This document shows positions 1 to 9,433 of a stretch of DNA of 64,000 nt, one piece after another (the stretch's first letter is position 1; the number at the start of each line of letters is the position of its first letter). The position numbers and the translations under genes are program-made. Origin of the DNA: Egicoccus sp. AB-alg2 (GTDB taxonomy: Bacteria; Actinomycetota; Nitriliruptoria; Nitriliruptorales; Nitriliruptoraceae); NCBI RefSeq assembly GCF_041821065.1, contig NZ_JBGUAX010000003.1:372001-436000 (forward strand), written 5' to 3'. The notes under the pieces are model-generated. The model did no database searches. It saw nothing but the letters and a program-made list of their open reading frames with translations, and was not told the DNA's origin.

Positions 1-1
1 G

Positions 2-304
2 ATCGTCGTCGCGTTCGTGTTCAACGGCGTCGTCGGTCCGGTGACCGAGGAGCTGTACTTCCGTGGCTACCTGCTGCCGCGCATCGACCGGTACGGGCGG
101 TGGGCGCCGGTGCTCAACACGGTGCTGTTCTCGCTCTACCACTTCTGGACGCCGTGGCAGAACCTGACCCGGATCGTGGGTTTCCTCCCGCTGACGTGGG
201 TGGCGTGGCGCCGCCGTAGCACGCAGGTCGCCATGGCCGCGCACGTGACCATCAACCTCGTCTTCCTGCTGGGCCTGCTCGCCCTCGTGGCCGGCGGTTC
301 CTGA
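2..304 (+). CDS. CPBP family intramembrane metalloprotease, C-terminal part
   Basis: The reading frame is open from the window edge, so the gene starts upstream and only about 100 residues are visible. All three CPBP (Abi/Rce1-like) motifs are present: the glutamate motif EELYFR, then FSLYH (FxxxH), then HVTIN near the C-terminus. In the family these residues bind zinc inside the membrane and cleave peptide bonds in, or prenylated tails at, the bilayer. The segments between the motifs are hydrophobic. The substrate cannot be told. The next gene begins 113 bases on, so this is probably the last gene of its own unit. Confidence 0.85.
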   Translation: MVVAFVFNGVVGPVTEELYFRGYLLPRIDRYGRWAPVLNTVLFSLYHFWTPWQNLTRIVGFLPLTWVAWRRRSTQVAMAAHVTINLVFLLGLLALVAGGS

Positions 305-311
305 CCGTGCT

Positions 312-341
312 GCCACGGGGTGGCGACGCGCCGGGGCGTCG
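312..341 (+). terminator. two tandem GC hairpins after the CPBP gene
   Basis: GCCAC-GGG-GTGGC lies at 312-324. It is followed by CGACGC-(6)-GCGTCG at 324-341. Both start just after the CPBP stop codon. No T-run follows, so this is a weak candidate for a terminator or an RNA-end protector. Confidence 0.3.
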
Positions 342-417
342 TCGGTAGCATCCGGTCGGCGGGGCAGCAGGCGGCCGGACCGGGGCAGGCGTTCCGGCCC
401 TCGACGGGAACAGCGCC

Positions 418-3400
418 ATGGTGCAGATCCGCCTCCTCGGTCGCCCCGGTGCGGAGGTCGACGGGGTGACGGTGGCCGTCGCCGGGCGGCAACCGGCCCT
501 GCTGGCGGCCCTCGCCATCGACGCCCGGCGGGTGGTCTCCGCGTCGCGGCTGGTGGAGGTCGTCTGGGGCACGCGCCTGCCGGGCGACCCTGCCAACGCC
601 CTGCAGCAGCGCGTCTCCAGCCTGCGCAAGCTGCTGGACCCGCACCGGACCGGCCGGGTCCTGCGGGCGGCAGACGGCGGGTACGTCCTACAGGTCGAGG
701 ACGAGCAGGTCGACGCCCGCCGCTTCGAGGCACGACTGGCCGAGGCCTCCCGGGCGCTGGCCGCCGGAGACGCCGCGGCGGCGGAGGTCGCCTACGCCGA
801 GGCGCTGGCGCTGTGGCAGGGGCCGGCGCTGGACGGCTGCGCCGAGGAACCGTGGGCCGTCGCCGAGACCGCGCGCCTCACCGAGCTGTACCTGAGCGCC
901 GAGGAGGAGCGCACGGACGCCGCCTTCGCCACGGGTCGCGGCGCCGAGCTCGTCGCCGGACTCCGCGACCAGGTCGCGGCACAGCCCCTGCGCGAGCGTC
1001 GCCGCGGCCAGTTGATGCTCGCGCTGTACCGGGCCGGCCGGCAGGCCGACGCGCTGGCCGTGCACGAGGCGACGCGCCAGCTGCTGGCCGAGGAGCTCGG
1101 CGTCGACCCCGGCCCGCACCTGCAGGCGCTGCACCAGCAGATCCTCCGGCAGGACGCCGTCCTGCTGGCGCGTGGGCCCGACGTGGCCGGCGGGCAACCG
1201 GCGGCACCCGCCCGGCCGAGCCGTGACGGCAACCTGCCCGCGGCCACCAGCGACGTCGTCGGGCGCGACGACGCGGTGGAAGGGGTCGGACGGCTGCTCG
1301 AACACGCGCGACTGGTCACGCTGACCGGCCCGGGCGGGGCCGGCAAGACCACGCTGGCCCTGGCGGCCGCGCGTCGTCACACCCGCCCGTCCCACGGCAC
1401 GTGGCTGGTGGAGCTCGCGCCCGTCACCGAGGGCGCGGCGCTGCCGTCCATCGTCGCGACGGCGCTCGACCTCGGCGGCGGTGGGCTGGCCGGCAACCTC
1501 GACGTCGAGGCCCTGACGGCGGCCGTGGCCGGCCAGCGGCGGCTGGTGGTGCTGGACAACTGCGAACACCTGCTCGACGAGGTCGCCGACGTCGTGGCAC
1601 GGCTCCTGGCCGCCGCCCCCGACGTCCGCGTGCTGGCCACCAGCCGCGCGCCGCTGGGCGTGCCCGGGGAGGTGGTGTGGTCCGTCCCGCCGCTCGCGCT
1701 GCCTGCAGCGGATGCCGACCCGACGACCGTGGCCGCCACCGCGGCCGTCGAACTGTTCGTGCAGCGGGTCCGGGCACACACGCCCACGTACGCACTCCGG
1801 GACGCCGACACGCCGGCGGTCGCGGACCTGGTCCGTCGGCTCGACGGGTTGCCGCTGGCGATCGAGCTCGCGGCGGCACGGCTGCGCGTGTTGTCGCTGC
1901 CCGAAGTTCTCGACGGCCTCCAGGACCGTTTCCGCCTGCTGGCCGCCCGCGGCGACCGGCTGCCGTCGCGGCAGCGCAGCCTGCGCGGCGCCCTCGACTG
2001 GAGCTGGGAGCTGCTCGACCAGCCGACCCGCCAGGCGTGGGCGGTGCTGGCGCTGCCGGCCGGGGACGTCGACCGCACGTTCGCGACCGAACTGCTGGAC
2101 GCCGCGGGTGTCCCGGGCGATCCCGTGGACCTGCTGGCCGACCTCGTCGACCGGTCCCTCCTGGTCGCCGAGACGCAGGGCGCGAGGGCGCGGTACCGGA
2201 TGCTCGACTCGGTCCGTGCCTATGGCCGCGAACGCGTTGACGAGGTGGCCCCCGCCGCCCGTGCCGCTCACGCCGACGCCGTCGAGCGACGCCTGGCCGC
2301 GGCGCACGCGGGCCTCGACGACGGTCGGTTCGGCGTGGACGTCGCCGCACTGTTGACGTGGCTCGACGAGGCACGCACGGTGCTGGCGTGGGCCCACCGC
2401 GACGGCGATCGCCGGCGGCTGCAGCGCGTCGCCGGCCGGTGCGGGTGGGCATGGTTCCTGCGCGGCGAGGCACGGGAGGGGGTCCGGTGGCTGGACCGGG
2501 GGCTGGGCGATCCGGCGCAGCTGGATCCGGCCGACGTCGACCCGCACGCCGTCGCGTGGGCGGGCGCGTTGCGTGTCGTCGGTCTGCCTGATCCCGCCGC
2601 CACCGCGTGGGCCGACCTGGCCGTCGCGGTGGCGCCGACACGGACCGCCCGGCTCGTCGCGACCGTGTTCCGGGCGATCGGCCACGCGCGGGCCGGGCGC
2701 CTGCGCGAGGCGTTCGACGACCTCGAGGCGCAACGGCCGCTCGCCGACGAGCTCGGCGGCTGGCCGGCCGGCTTCCGGCACCTGATCCGGGCCCAGCTCG
2801 GACGGATGGCCGGGCGGGCGGTCGAGGTCACCGACGACGCCCGCGCCGCCCTCGAGCTGCTGACCGCGGCCGGCGTCGACTGGGCGCGCGCGTACGCGAT
2901 CGACCTGGTGGTCGACGACCTGCTCGAACGCGGCGAGACGCGACCGGCCGCCGAGCTGGCCGCGGACGGGCTCGCGTTGTGCCGGCGGCTCGGCTACCCG
3001 CAGCTCGAGGCCCGCCTGCGGGTCCAGCTCGGCACGACCCTGGCCGAGCTCGGCGAGCTGTCCGAGGCCCGCGAGCACCTCGAACGTGCGGTGACGGACA
3101 CGGCACGGGCGGGCCGGGACCTGGGGCTCGGCCACGCCCGGCTGCGCGCCGGGGAGGTGGCGCGCCGGGCGGGCGACCCCGCCGCCGCGGACGCGCACCT
3201 GCAGGCGGCGTCGGCCGTCTTCGAGGAGCTCGGTGACGACCTCGGCACGGCCCTGACGCACGCCGAGCTCGCCCTGCTCCAGGCCGGCGACGGCGACCGC
3301 GCCGCGGCGCAGCGGCATGCCCGCGCGGCCGTGGCCGCGGCCGCCCGGGTGTCGGACCCCCGCGTGCTGGCCCACGCCGAGGCCAGCCTCGCCGCCGCCG

Positions 3401-3429
3401 ACGGCGAGCCCGCGACACCGGTCCCATGA
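418..3429 (+). CDS. giant BTAD/AfsR-like regulator with P-loop ATPase and TPR region
   Basis: A 1003-residue regulator. Residues 1-95 form an OmpR-type winged helix (RLLGRP... VVW) and 98-245 a bacterial transcriptional activation (BTAD) domain. An AAA/NB-ARC-like ATPase follows, with Walker A GPGGAGKTT at 304-312 and Walker B LVVLDN at 376-381. The C-terminal half is alanine-rich helical repeats of TPR type. Known relatives (AfsR/SARP-type) couple nucleotide state to promoter activation. The stop overlaps the ATG of the downstream exporter by four bases, so the two are translationally coupled and the exporter is a likely target or partner. The ligand is unknown. It is one of three such genes in this window. 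Confidence 0.85.
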   Translation: MVQIRLLGRPGAEVDGVTVAVAGRQPALLAALAIDARRVVSASRLVEVVWGTRLPGDPANALQQRVSSLRKLLDPHRTGRVLRAADGGYVLQVEDEQVDARRFEARLAEASRALAAGDAAAAEVAYAEALALWQGPALDGCAEEPWAVAETARLTELYLSAEEERTDAAFATGRGAELVAGLRDQVAAQPLRERRRGQLMLALYRAGRQADALAVHEATRQLLAEELGVDPGPHLQALHQQILRQDAVLLARGPDVAGGQPAAPARPSRDGNLPAATSDVVGRDDAVEGVGRLLEHARLVTLTGPGGAGKTTLALAAARRHTRPSHGTWLVELAPVTEGAALPSIVATALDLGGGGLAGNLDVEALTAAVAGQRRLVVLDNCEHLLDEVADVVARLLAAAPDVRVLATSRAPLGVPGEVVWSVPPLALPAADADPTTVAATAAVELFVQRVRAHTPTYALRDADTPAVADLVRRLDGLPLAIELAAARLRVLSLPEVLDGLQDRFRLLAARGDRLPSRQRSLRGALDWSWELLDQPTRQAWAVLALPAGDVDRTFATELLDAAGVPGDPVDLLADLVDRSLLVAETQGARARYRMLDSVRAYGRERVDEVAPAARAAHADAVERRLAAAHAGLDDGRFGVDVAALLTWLDEARTVLAWAHRDGDRRRLQRVAGRCGWAWFLRGEAREGVRWLDRGLGDPAQLDPADVDPHAVAWAGALRVVGLPDPAATAWADLAVAVAPTRTARLVATVFRAIGHARAGRLREAFDDLEAQRPLADELGGWPAGFRHLIRAQLGRMAGRAVEVTDDARAALELLTAAGVDWARAYAIDLVVDDLLERGETRPAAELAADGLALCRRLGYPQLEARLRVQLGTTLAELGELSEAREHLERAVTDTARAGRDLGLGHARLRAGEVARRAGDPAAADAHLQAASAVFEELGDDLGTALTHAELALLQAGDGDRAAAQRHARAAVAAAARVSDPRVLAHAEASLAAADGEPATPVP

Positions 3430-4925
3430 GCGCCGGCGGCCTGCGCCTGGGCGACCGCGCCGGTCGGCTGGCACTCGTCGCCACGGTCGCCGGCTCGGCC
3501 GTCGTGCTCCTGAACGCCACCGTGGTCAACGTGGCGCTGCCGACCCTGGGTCGCGCCTTCGACGCCGAGCTGACGCAGCTGCAGTGGGTACTCAACGCCT
3601 ACCTCGTCACGCTGTCCGCGCTGCTGCTCCTGGGTGGGGTGCTCGGCGACCGGTACGGGCGCCGGCGCGCCTACGTGATCGGCCTGGTCGCCTACGCCGC
3701 CGCCAGCGCACTGTGTGCGTTGGCGCCCTCGCTCGCGTGGCTGATCGCGGCTCGCGCGCTGCAGGGGGTCGCCGGCGCCCTCGTCACGCCCGGCTCGCTC
3801 GCGATCCTGCAGGCCGGGTTCGCGCCCGAGGACTTGCCGGTCGCCATCGGGTACTGGTCCGCGTTCGGCGGCATCGGCGCGGCCGTCGGACCGGTCGTCG
3901 GTGGCTGGCTCGTCGACGCGGTGGGCTGGCCGGCGGTGTTCTGGCTGGAGGTGCCGCTCGCCCTCGGTGCGGCCCTGCTGGCGGCCCGCACGGTCCCCGA
4001 GTCGTTCGACCCGGCCGCGCGGAGACGTCCGCTCGACGTCGCCGGCGCCCTGACCGTGACATTGGCACTGGCAGCCGGGTCGTTCGCGCTCCTGCGCGCG
4101 GGCGACGGGGTCGACGCACCGGTCTGGTTCGGGCTCGCCGTCGCCGTGGCTGCCCTCGCCGCGCTGCACCCCATCGAGCACCGCGCCGCCGCACCGGTCC
4201 TGCCGCCGTCGCTGTTGCGTCACCCGACGTTCCTGGCCGCGAACGGGGTGACGCTGGTGGTCTACGCGGCGCTCGGCGGGGTCTTCTTCCTGCTCGTCAT
4301 CCACCTGCAGACGGTGCTGGGCTACACGGCGTTGCAGGCGGGCGCGGCGTCGCTGCCCATCACGCTGCTGCTGCTCGTGCTGTCCGGCCGGGCCGGTGCC
4401 CTCGCCCAGCGCGTCGGCCCGCGGGGTCCCCTCGCCGTCGGTTCGCTCGTGCTGGCGGCGGGCACGGTCGTGCTCGGCGGGATCGAGGCGGGCGACACGT
4501 ACGCCCGCGGGGTGCTGCCGGGGGTGGTGGTGTTCGGCCTCGGGCTCGTGCTGATCGTCGCACCGGTCACGGCCACCGCGCTGGCGGCCGCGCCGGACCG
4601 GCAGGCGGGTGTCGCGAGCGCCGTCAACAACGCCGTCGCCCGCACCGCCCAGTTGCTGGCGGTCGCCGTGCTCCCGCTGGTGGCCGGCCTGTCCGGCGAC
4701 GCGTACGCCGACCCGGCGGCCATGTCGACGGCCTTCCCGGTCGCGATGCGCGTCGCTGCGGCACTGGGGGTGCTGGGCGCGGGCGTGGCCTGGATGTTCG
4801 TTCGCCACGACGTGCTCACCCCCGCGGTCGGTGGCGAGGCCGCCGAGCTCGAACCCTGCACGGCCTGCCCCCTGGACGGCCCGCCGGCCCTGCGTCCCGC
4901 GATGGGCGAGGAGGCGGCACGATGA
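3426..4925 (+). CDS. MFS drug exporter, DHA2 (EmrB/QacA-like) 14-TM family
   Basis: A 499-residue hydrophobic protein of the length usual for the 14-helix DHA2 group of proton-driven drug exporters. The loop-2/3 motif GDRYGRRR and the antiporter motif-C region (GPVVGGW) are both present. A short polar tail carries a few cysteines (PCTACP). It starts inside the stop codon of the giant regulator (ATGA overlap at 3426-3429). That arrangement points to co-expression and perhaps substrate-dependent control. The exported compound cannot be deduced. Confidence 0.88.
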   Translation: MSAGGLRLGDRAGRLALVATVAGSAVVLLNATVVNVALPTLGRAFDAELTQLQWVLNAYLVTLSALLLLGGVLGDRYGRRRAYVIGLVAYAAASALCALAPSLAWLIAARALQGVAGALVTPGSLAILQAGFAPEDLPVAIGYWSAFGGIGAAVGPVVGGWLVDAVGWPAVFWLEVPLALGAALLAARTVPESFDPAARRRPLDVAGALTVTLALAAGSFALLRAGDGVDAPVWFGLAVAVAALAALHPIEHRAAAPVLPPSLLRHPTFLAANGVTLVVYAALGGVFFLLVIHLQTVLGYTALQAGAASLPITLLLLVLSGRAGALAQRVGPRGPLAVGSLVLAAGTVVLGGIEAGDTYARGVLPGVVVFGLGLVLIVAPVTATALAAAPDRQAGVASAVNNAVARTAQLLAVAVLPLVAGLSGDAYADPAAMSTAFPVAMRVAAALGVLGAGVAWMFVRHDVLTPAVGGEAAELEPCTACPLDGPPALRPAMGEEAAR

Positions 4926-4981
4926 CGGCAGCGCCGCGACAGTGGTTCCACAGCGGGCTCGGCGACGGTGCCGCGGTGTGA
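4922..4981 (+). CDS. possible 19-residue leader-like ORF
   Basis: ATG at 4922 overlaps the exporter stop as ATGA and opens a 19-codon frame (MTAAPRQWFHSG...) ending at TGA 4981, 49 bases before the methyltransferase start. The coupled position mirrors real genes in this genome, but the peptide matches nothing I recognise and is short enough to occur by chance. Confidence 0.2.
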   Translation: MTAAPRQWFHSGLGDGAAV

Positions 4982-5030
4982 GGAGCGTCCGCGAACCCGC
5001 GGCCGCCCGCCCCGTCCGAGGAGGAACCCC

Positions 5031-5681
5031 GTGCCCCGTCTGTTCGCCGCCCTCTACGACCACATCGGCGCCGGTTACGAGCGCACCGTGATGCGACCGC
5101 GCCGCCACGAGCTGCTGCGCGAGGCACACGGCACCGTCGTCGAACTCGGCGCCGGAACCGGCGCGAACCTCGATCTGTATCCCGACGACGTCGAGGTGCT
5201 GCTCACCGAGCCGGACCCACACATGCGCCGGCGGCTGCAGGCGCGGGCGGCGGACCACCGCGGCGTGCAGGTGCTGGACGCCGCGGCCGAGGCCCTGCCG
5301 CTCGACGACGCGACGGTCGACACGGTGGTCGCGACGCTGGTCCTCTGCAGCGTCGGCGACCCGTCGCGGGCACTGGCGGCGGTCCACCGGGTGCTGCGGC
5401 CGGGCGGTCGTCTGCTGTTCCTGGAGCACGTCCGCTCGCCCGAGCCGCGGATCGCCCGTTGGCAGGACCGCCTGGTCCCGGTCACCAGCCGCGTCGCCGG
5501 CAACTGCCACCCCAACCGCGACACGGTCGCCGCGGTCCGCGACGCCGGCTTCCGCATCAGCCACCTGGTCGAGCACGGCGGGGACGCGCTGACCGAACGC
5601 CTCCAACCCGTGGTGCAGGGCGTGGCGATCCGTACCTCGACGTCGCCAGCGTCGGGTCAGCCGGCGCCGGCCCGCGCCTGA
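5031..5681 (+). CDS. class I SAM-dependent methyltransferase (UbiE-like)
   Basis: A 216-residue enzyme with SAM-binding motif I ELGAGTGAN near residue 40, an acidic motif II (TEPDP) and post-I/III segments VVATLVLCSV and LRPGGRLLFLEHV. This is the pattern of the UbiE/phospholipid N-methyltransferase superfamily. A GTG start at 5031 is chosen because GAGGAGG sits 6-8 bases upstream and the fold begins directly after it. The longer frame from 4968 has no ribosome site. Its last 25 bases overlap tail-to-tail with the next gene on the opposite strand. The substrate is unknown; a lipid or quinone is plausible. Confidence 0.8.
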   Translation: MPRLFAALYDHIGAGYERTVMRPRRHELLREAHGTVVELGAGTGANLDLYPDDVEVLLTEPDPHMRRRLQARAADHRGVQVLDAAAEALPLDDATVDTVVATLVLCSVGDPSRALAAVHRVLRPGGRLLFLEHVRSPEPRIARWQDRLVPVTSRVAGNCHPNRDTVAAVRDAGFRISHLVEHGGDALTERLQPVVQGVAIRTSTSPASGQPAPARA

Positions 5682-8600
5682 TCGAGCAGAGCCGCCAGCG
5701 TCGCGCGGCGGCCGTCCTCGGCCGCCTCCGCGAAGGCCGCGGCCCCCAGCGCCGTCTCGGCCCGAGCCCGAGCCCGCCGCGCGGTCGAATCCGGCCGCGC
5801 GTCCGCCGGGCGCAGGGCCGCGGCCGCACCGAGGCAGGCGGCGGCGGTGGCGGGCTGCCCGTCGCCGGCCAGGGTCGCCGCCAGTGCCTCGAGCCCCTGG
5901 CCCAGGAGCCAGCGGGCCGCACCGGCGCTGGTTTGCACGTCGGTCCCCGGTGGTAGCGAGTCGACGACGGCGGCCAGCGCGTCGAGGTGCCACCGGCGGG
6001 CCTCGGCGAACCGGCCGCCCAGTTCGGCGACGATGCCGAGCTGGTGTCGCTGGGCCACCGCCGACATCCCGAGGTCCAGCGACGCGAACCAGTCCAGCAC
6101 CCGCTGGTGCAGGACCCGTGCCTCGTCGAGGTCACCGGCCGCGGCCGCGATCACCCCGGCCGCCTGGTCGGCGTGCCGGGCCACCAGGGTCGAGCCGAGG
6201 TCGTCGCCGAGCCGGCGTGCGCGGGCCACCGCCTCGCGGGCGCCGGCCAGATCGCCGGTCTCGACCAGTGCCAGCGCCAGCCGGGTCGCCAGCACCGCCT
6301 CGAGGTCCCGGAGCCGCAGCTCGGCCGCCAGCCGCAGCCCCTCGTCGGCGCCGGCGACCGCCTCGCCGAACCAGCCCGCCCACACGTCCAGCTGCGTGAG
6401 CGCGATGAGGGTCTGGACCTGCCCGAACCGGTCGCCCAGGGTCCGGAACCGCTCGCGGGCGGCCGTCATCCGCGTCCGGGCCGTGTCCAGGTCACCCAGC
6501 TGCAGGCAGCCCGTCGCCTCGACCAGTTCGACCGTGGCCAGCGCGAGCGCGTCGCCGGCCGACTGCGCCGCCACCCGTGCCGCGGCGAGATGCGCGTCGG
6601 CGGCCGTGACGTCGCCCACCTGCGTGGCTACGACGGCGCCGACGAGCTCGGCCAGCGCCCGGTCGTCGTCGCCGCCATGCCGGCGCAAGGTCTGGATCGC
6701 CGTGTCCAGCTCGTCGCGGCGCGTGTGGATCACCACGCGGTCCAGCGCGAGGTAGGTGCCCCACAGCGTGGCCAGGGCGCGGTCGCGCGCGTCGCCGTTG
6801 GCCGCCGCGAGCGCCAGCCAGCGCTCACCCTCGCGGCGGTGGCCGCTGAGATACCAGTACCAGCCCAGGCCGACCGCGACCGGGGTGATCCGTTCCACGC
6901 GGCCGGTCCCGGCCAGCCAGCGCAGGGCGGCACGCAGCTCGTCGAGCAGGTCGTCCAGCACCCGGGCGGCGCGCAACTGGTCGGCCGAGCGCAGCAGCGG
7001 AGCCGCCGCCAGGGCCCGGGTCGTGACGTGGGCGGCGTGCCGATCCGTCACGTGGTCCGCCTCCCCGGCGGTCACCAGCTGCTCGTGTCCGAACGCCCGC
7101 AGGGTCTCCAGCAGTCGGTAGCGGGGCGGGTCGGCATCGGGGCTCGCGACGACCAGCGACTTGTCGACGAGCCGGGTGAGCACGTCCAGGACGTCCGAGG
7201 TGGCCAACGCGTCCTCGCCGGTCGGGGTCGCGCCGTCGGAGCAGACCTCCTCGGCGTCGGCCAGCGTGACGTCGCCCGCGAACACGGCCAGCCGTCGCAG
7301 CAGCCGGCGCTCGTGCGTGTCGAGCAGGTCCCAGCTCCACTCGACGACGGCGCGGAGGGTCCGCTGCCGCGGCTGGGCGGTGCGGTCCCCGGCGGTCAGG
7401 AGCCGGAACCGGTCGTCCAGCCGTTCGGCGAGGTCGGCGATCCCGATCGTGCGCAGCCGCGCGGCCGCCAGCTCGAGTGCCAGCGGGATGCCGTCCAGCC
7501 GTCGGCACACCTCGCCGACCGCGGCGGCGTTGTCCGCCGTCAGGGCGAAGTCGGGTCGCACGCGGCTCGCGCGGTCCAGGAACAGCCGGACCGCCTCGAC
7601 GTCGCCCACCTCCTGCGGGCCGCTCGCCTCCGGCGCCGGGGTGCGCAGCGACGCGACCGACCAGACCGCCTCCCCGGCGATGCCCAACGTCTCCCGGCTC
7701 GTGCACAGCAGGCGTGCCCGGCCGCCGGCGGACAGGACGTCCTGCGCGAACACGGCGACGCCGTCGACGACCTGCTCGCAGTTGTCGAGGACCAGCAGGG
7801 TCGGCCGCTGCCGCGTCGCCGCCACCACCCGGGCGGCGTCGTCGCCGGCGCCGGCACCCGCCGGCGAACCGGTGGTGGTCAGCCCGAGCGTCGAGGCGAC
7901 CACCTCGGCGACCTGGGACGGGTCGGTGATGGTGGAGAGGTCGACGAACCAGGCGCCGCCGGGCAGCTCGCCGGCGCCCAGGACCCGCGTCGCCAACTCC
8001 AGCGCCAGCCGGGTCTTCCCGACCCCGCCGGGGCCGACCAGCGTCAACAGCGGACCGCCGTCGAACAGGTCCGCCACCCGGGGCAGTTCCTCCTCGCGCC
8101 CGACGAAGGTGGAGATCGGCCGCCGCAGGTTGCCGGCCGTCGCGCTCGGGCCGGTGCCGACGTCGGGCGGCGTCGGGGGCGCGACGCCCGCCGCGGGTGC
8201 CGCCACCGGGGGGTCGGGGTCCTGCTGGCGCAGCACGGCCTCGTAACGCTGCTGCAGCTCCGGGCCCGGGTCCAGGCCCAGCTCGTCGGCCAGGACCCGG
8301 CGGGCGTCGGCGAACACGGCCAGCGCGTCGGCCTGGCGGCCCGACCGGTACAGGGCCAGCATCAGCTGGGCGCGCAGACCTTCCCGCAGCGGGTGCTCGC
8401 GTACGAGGCGTTCGAGCTCCGGGACGAGCTGGGCGTGCGCACCGCGGCGCAGCAGCACCTCGACGCGGGTCTCCATGGCGGCCAGGCGGACTTCGGCGAG
8501 CCGGCCGATCTCCGGGTCGGCGAACGCGTGGCCGGCGAACTCCTCCAGGGCCTCGCCACGCCACTCGGCCAGTGCGGCGTCGAGGTGCGTCTGCGCCTCG

Positions 8601-8956
8601 TCCAGCCGCCCCGCGGCCAGCGCCCGCCGGCCCGCAGACAGACGCCGTTCGACGCGGGCGGCGTCGTGGTCGGCGGGCTCCAGCAGCAGTGCGTAGCCGG
8701 GCGGGCGTGACACCAGCACGTCGTGGCCGGCCGGACCGAGCGCCCGTCGCAGCCCGGCGACCTGCGACTGCAGGGCGTTGCGGGGGTTGGCCGGCAGCGC
8801 CCGCGGCCACAGCAGCTCGATCAGCTGGTCGGCGGCGACCACCTCACCGGCACGGACGAGCAGCGCCGCCAGCAGCAGGCGCTGTTTGGCTCCGGGGAGG
8901 TCGACGGGCCGACCGGCCACGCGCACCTCGAGCGGTCCCAGTACGCGGAAGTCCAC
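5657..8956 (-). CDS. giant BTAD/AfsR-like regulator with P-loop ATPase and TPR region (second copy)
   Basis: About 1099 residues from a GTG at 8956, where the winged-helix domain begins (VDFRVLGPLEV). The open frame continues further upstream but without domain sense. Order: winged helix 1-90, BTAD domain to about 245, a proline/alanine linker, ATPase with Walker A GPGGVGKT at 308-315 and a LVLDNCE Walker B, then TPR-like helices to the end. It is a paralogue in architecture of the genes at 418 and 36388. It is transcribed divergently from the rhodanese unit at 9095, which makes that unit a candidate target. Its 3' end overlaps the methyltransferase by 25 bases. Confidence 0.85.
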   Translation of the reverse strand: MDFRVLGPLEVRVAGRPVDLPGAKQRLLLAALLVRAGEVVAADQLIELLWPRALPANPRNALQSQVAGLRRALGPAGHDVLVSRPPGYALLLEPADHDAARVERRLSAGRRALAAGRLDEAQTHLDAALAEWRGEALEEFAGHAFADPEIGRLAEVRLAAMETRVEVLLRRGAHAQLVPELERLVREHPLREGLRAQLMLALYRSGRQADALAVFADARRVLADELGLDPGPELQQRYEAVLRQQDPDPPVAAPAAGVAPPTPPDVGTGPSATAGNLRRPISTFVGREEELPRVADLFDGGPLLTLVGPGGVGKTRLALELATRVLGAGELPGGAWFVDLSTITDPSQVAEVVASTLGLTTTGSPAGAGAGDDAARVVAATRQRPTLLVLDNCEQVVDGVAVFAQDVLSAGGRARLLCTSRETLGIAGEAVWSVASLRTPAPEASGPQEVGDVEAVRLFLDRASRVRPDFALTADNAAAVGEVCRRLDGIPLALELAAARLRTIGIADLAERLDDRFRLLTAGDRTAQPRQRTLRAVVEWSWDLLDTHERRLLRRLAVFAGDVTLADAEEVCSDGATPTGEDALATSDVLDVLTRLVDKSLVVASPDADPPRYRLLETLRAFGHEQLVTAGEADHVTDRHAAHVTTRALAAAPLLRSADQLRAARVLDDLLDELRAALRWLAGTGRVERITPVAVGLGWYWYLSGHRREGERWLALAAANGDARDRALATLWGTYLALDRVVIHTRRDELDTAIQTLRRHGGDDDRALAELVGAVVATQVGDVTAADAHLAAARVAAQSAGDALALATVELVEATGCLQLGDLDTARTRMTAARERFRTLGDRFGQVQTLIALTQLDVWAGWFGEAVAGADEGLRLAAELRLRDLEAVLATRLALALVETGDLAGAREAVARARRLGDDLGSTLVARHADQAAGVIAAAAGDLDEARVLHQRVLDWFASLDLGMSAVAQRHQLGIVAELGGRFAEARRWHLDALAAVVDSLPPGTDVQTSAGAARWLLGQGLEALAATLAGDGQPATAAACLGAAAALRPADARPDSTARRARARAETALGAAAFAEAAEDGRRATLAALLDQARAGAG

Positions 8957-9094
8957 GGCCCCGACGCTACTCGCTCGCTCCCGCGCACGAGCCGGAACGC
9001 GGTGGCAGCAGTGGCACGACAGCGCCGTGACAGCGCGGCCCGCGAGGGTGACGCCCGACGCCACAACCGACGACACGAAAGGATGGTGATCGAG

Positions 9095-9433
9095 ATGGAG
9101 ACGGTCGACCGCGACACCCTGCGCGACCTGCTCGCCGCGGACACCGGCACGCGCGTGGTCATGGCCATGGGGCCGCGCCGCTTCGCACAGGCCCACATCC
9201 CCGGCTCGGAGACGTTCGAGGACCTCGACGCGGCCCTCGACGCGCTGCAGCGGGACGAGGACATCGTCCTGTACTGCTCCGGCCCCGACTGCACGGCCAG
9301 CCGCTGGGCCCACCGGGTGCTGCAGAGCCGCGGCTACACCTCGGTGCGCCGGTACCCGGGCGGGCTCGCCGACTGGGACGCGGCCGGGCTGCCGCTGGCC
9401 TCCGACGACCAGCGCCGGGAGGTGGCGGCATGA
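9095..9433 (+). CDS. single-domain rhodanese with active-site cysteine
   Basis: A 112-residue rhodanese (sulfurtransferase) domain. It has the substrate-helix motif AHIPGS and an active-site loop YCSGPDCTAS with Cys61 as the expected persulfide cysteine and a second Cys66. The C-terminal signature YPGGLADW is also present. Loops of this CxGPxC form are known in rhodaneses attached to ArsR regulators. ATG 9095 is chosen over ATG 9083 because GGTGA sits five bases upstream. The stop overlaps the next start (ATGA), beginning a three-gene coupled unit. No signal peptide is seen, so it is likely cytoplasmic. Confidence 0.82.
   Translation: METVDRDTLRDLLAADTGTRVVMAMGPRRFAQAHIPGSETFEDLDAALDALQRDEDIVLYCSGPDCTASRWAHRVLQSRGYTSVRRYPGGLADWDAAGLPLASDDQRREVAA

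Noticed and set aside
688-3474. A 928-residue open frame on the minus strand opposite the first giant regulator
   Set aside because: It is the GC-rich shadow of a clear coding gene, with arginine/glycine/histidine-rich low-complexity sequence and no domain.
9002-9032. GTGGCA/GTGGCA/GTGACA direct repeats before the rhodanese, considered as a SARP-type binding site
   Set aside because: Spacings of 9 and 16 bases do not fit the 11- or 22-base periods of known SARP sites.
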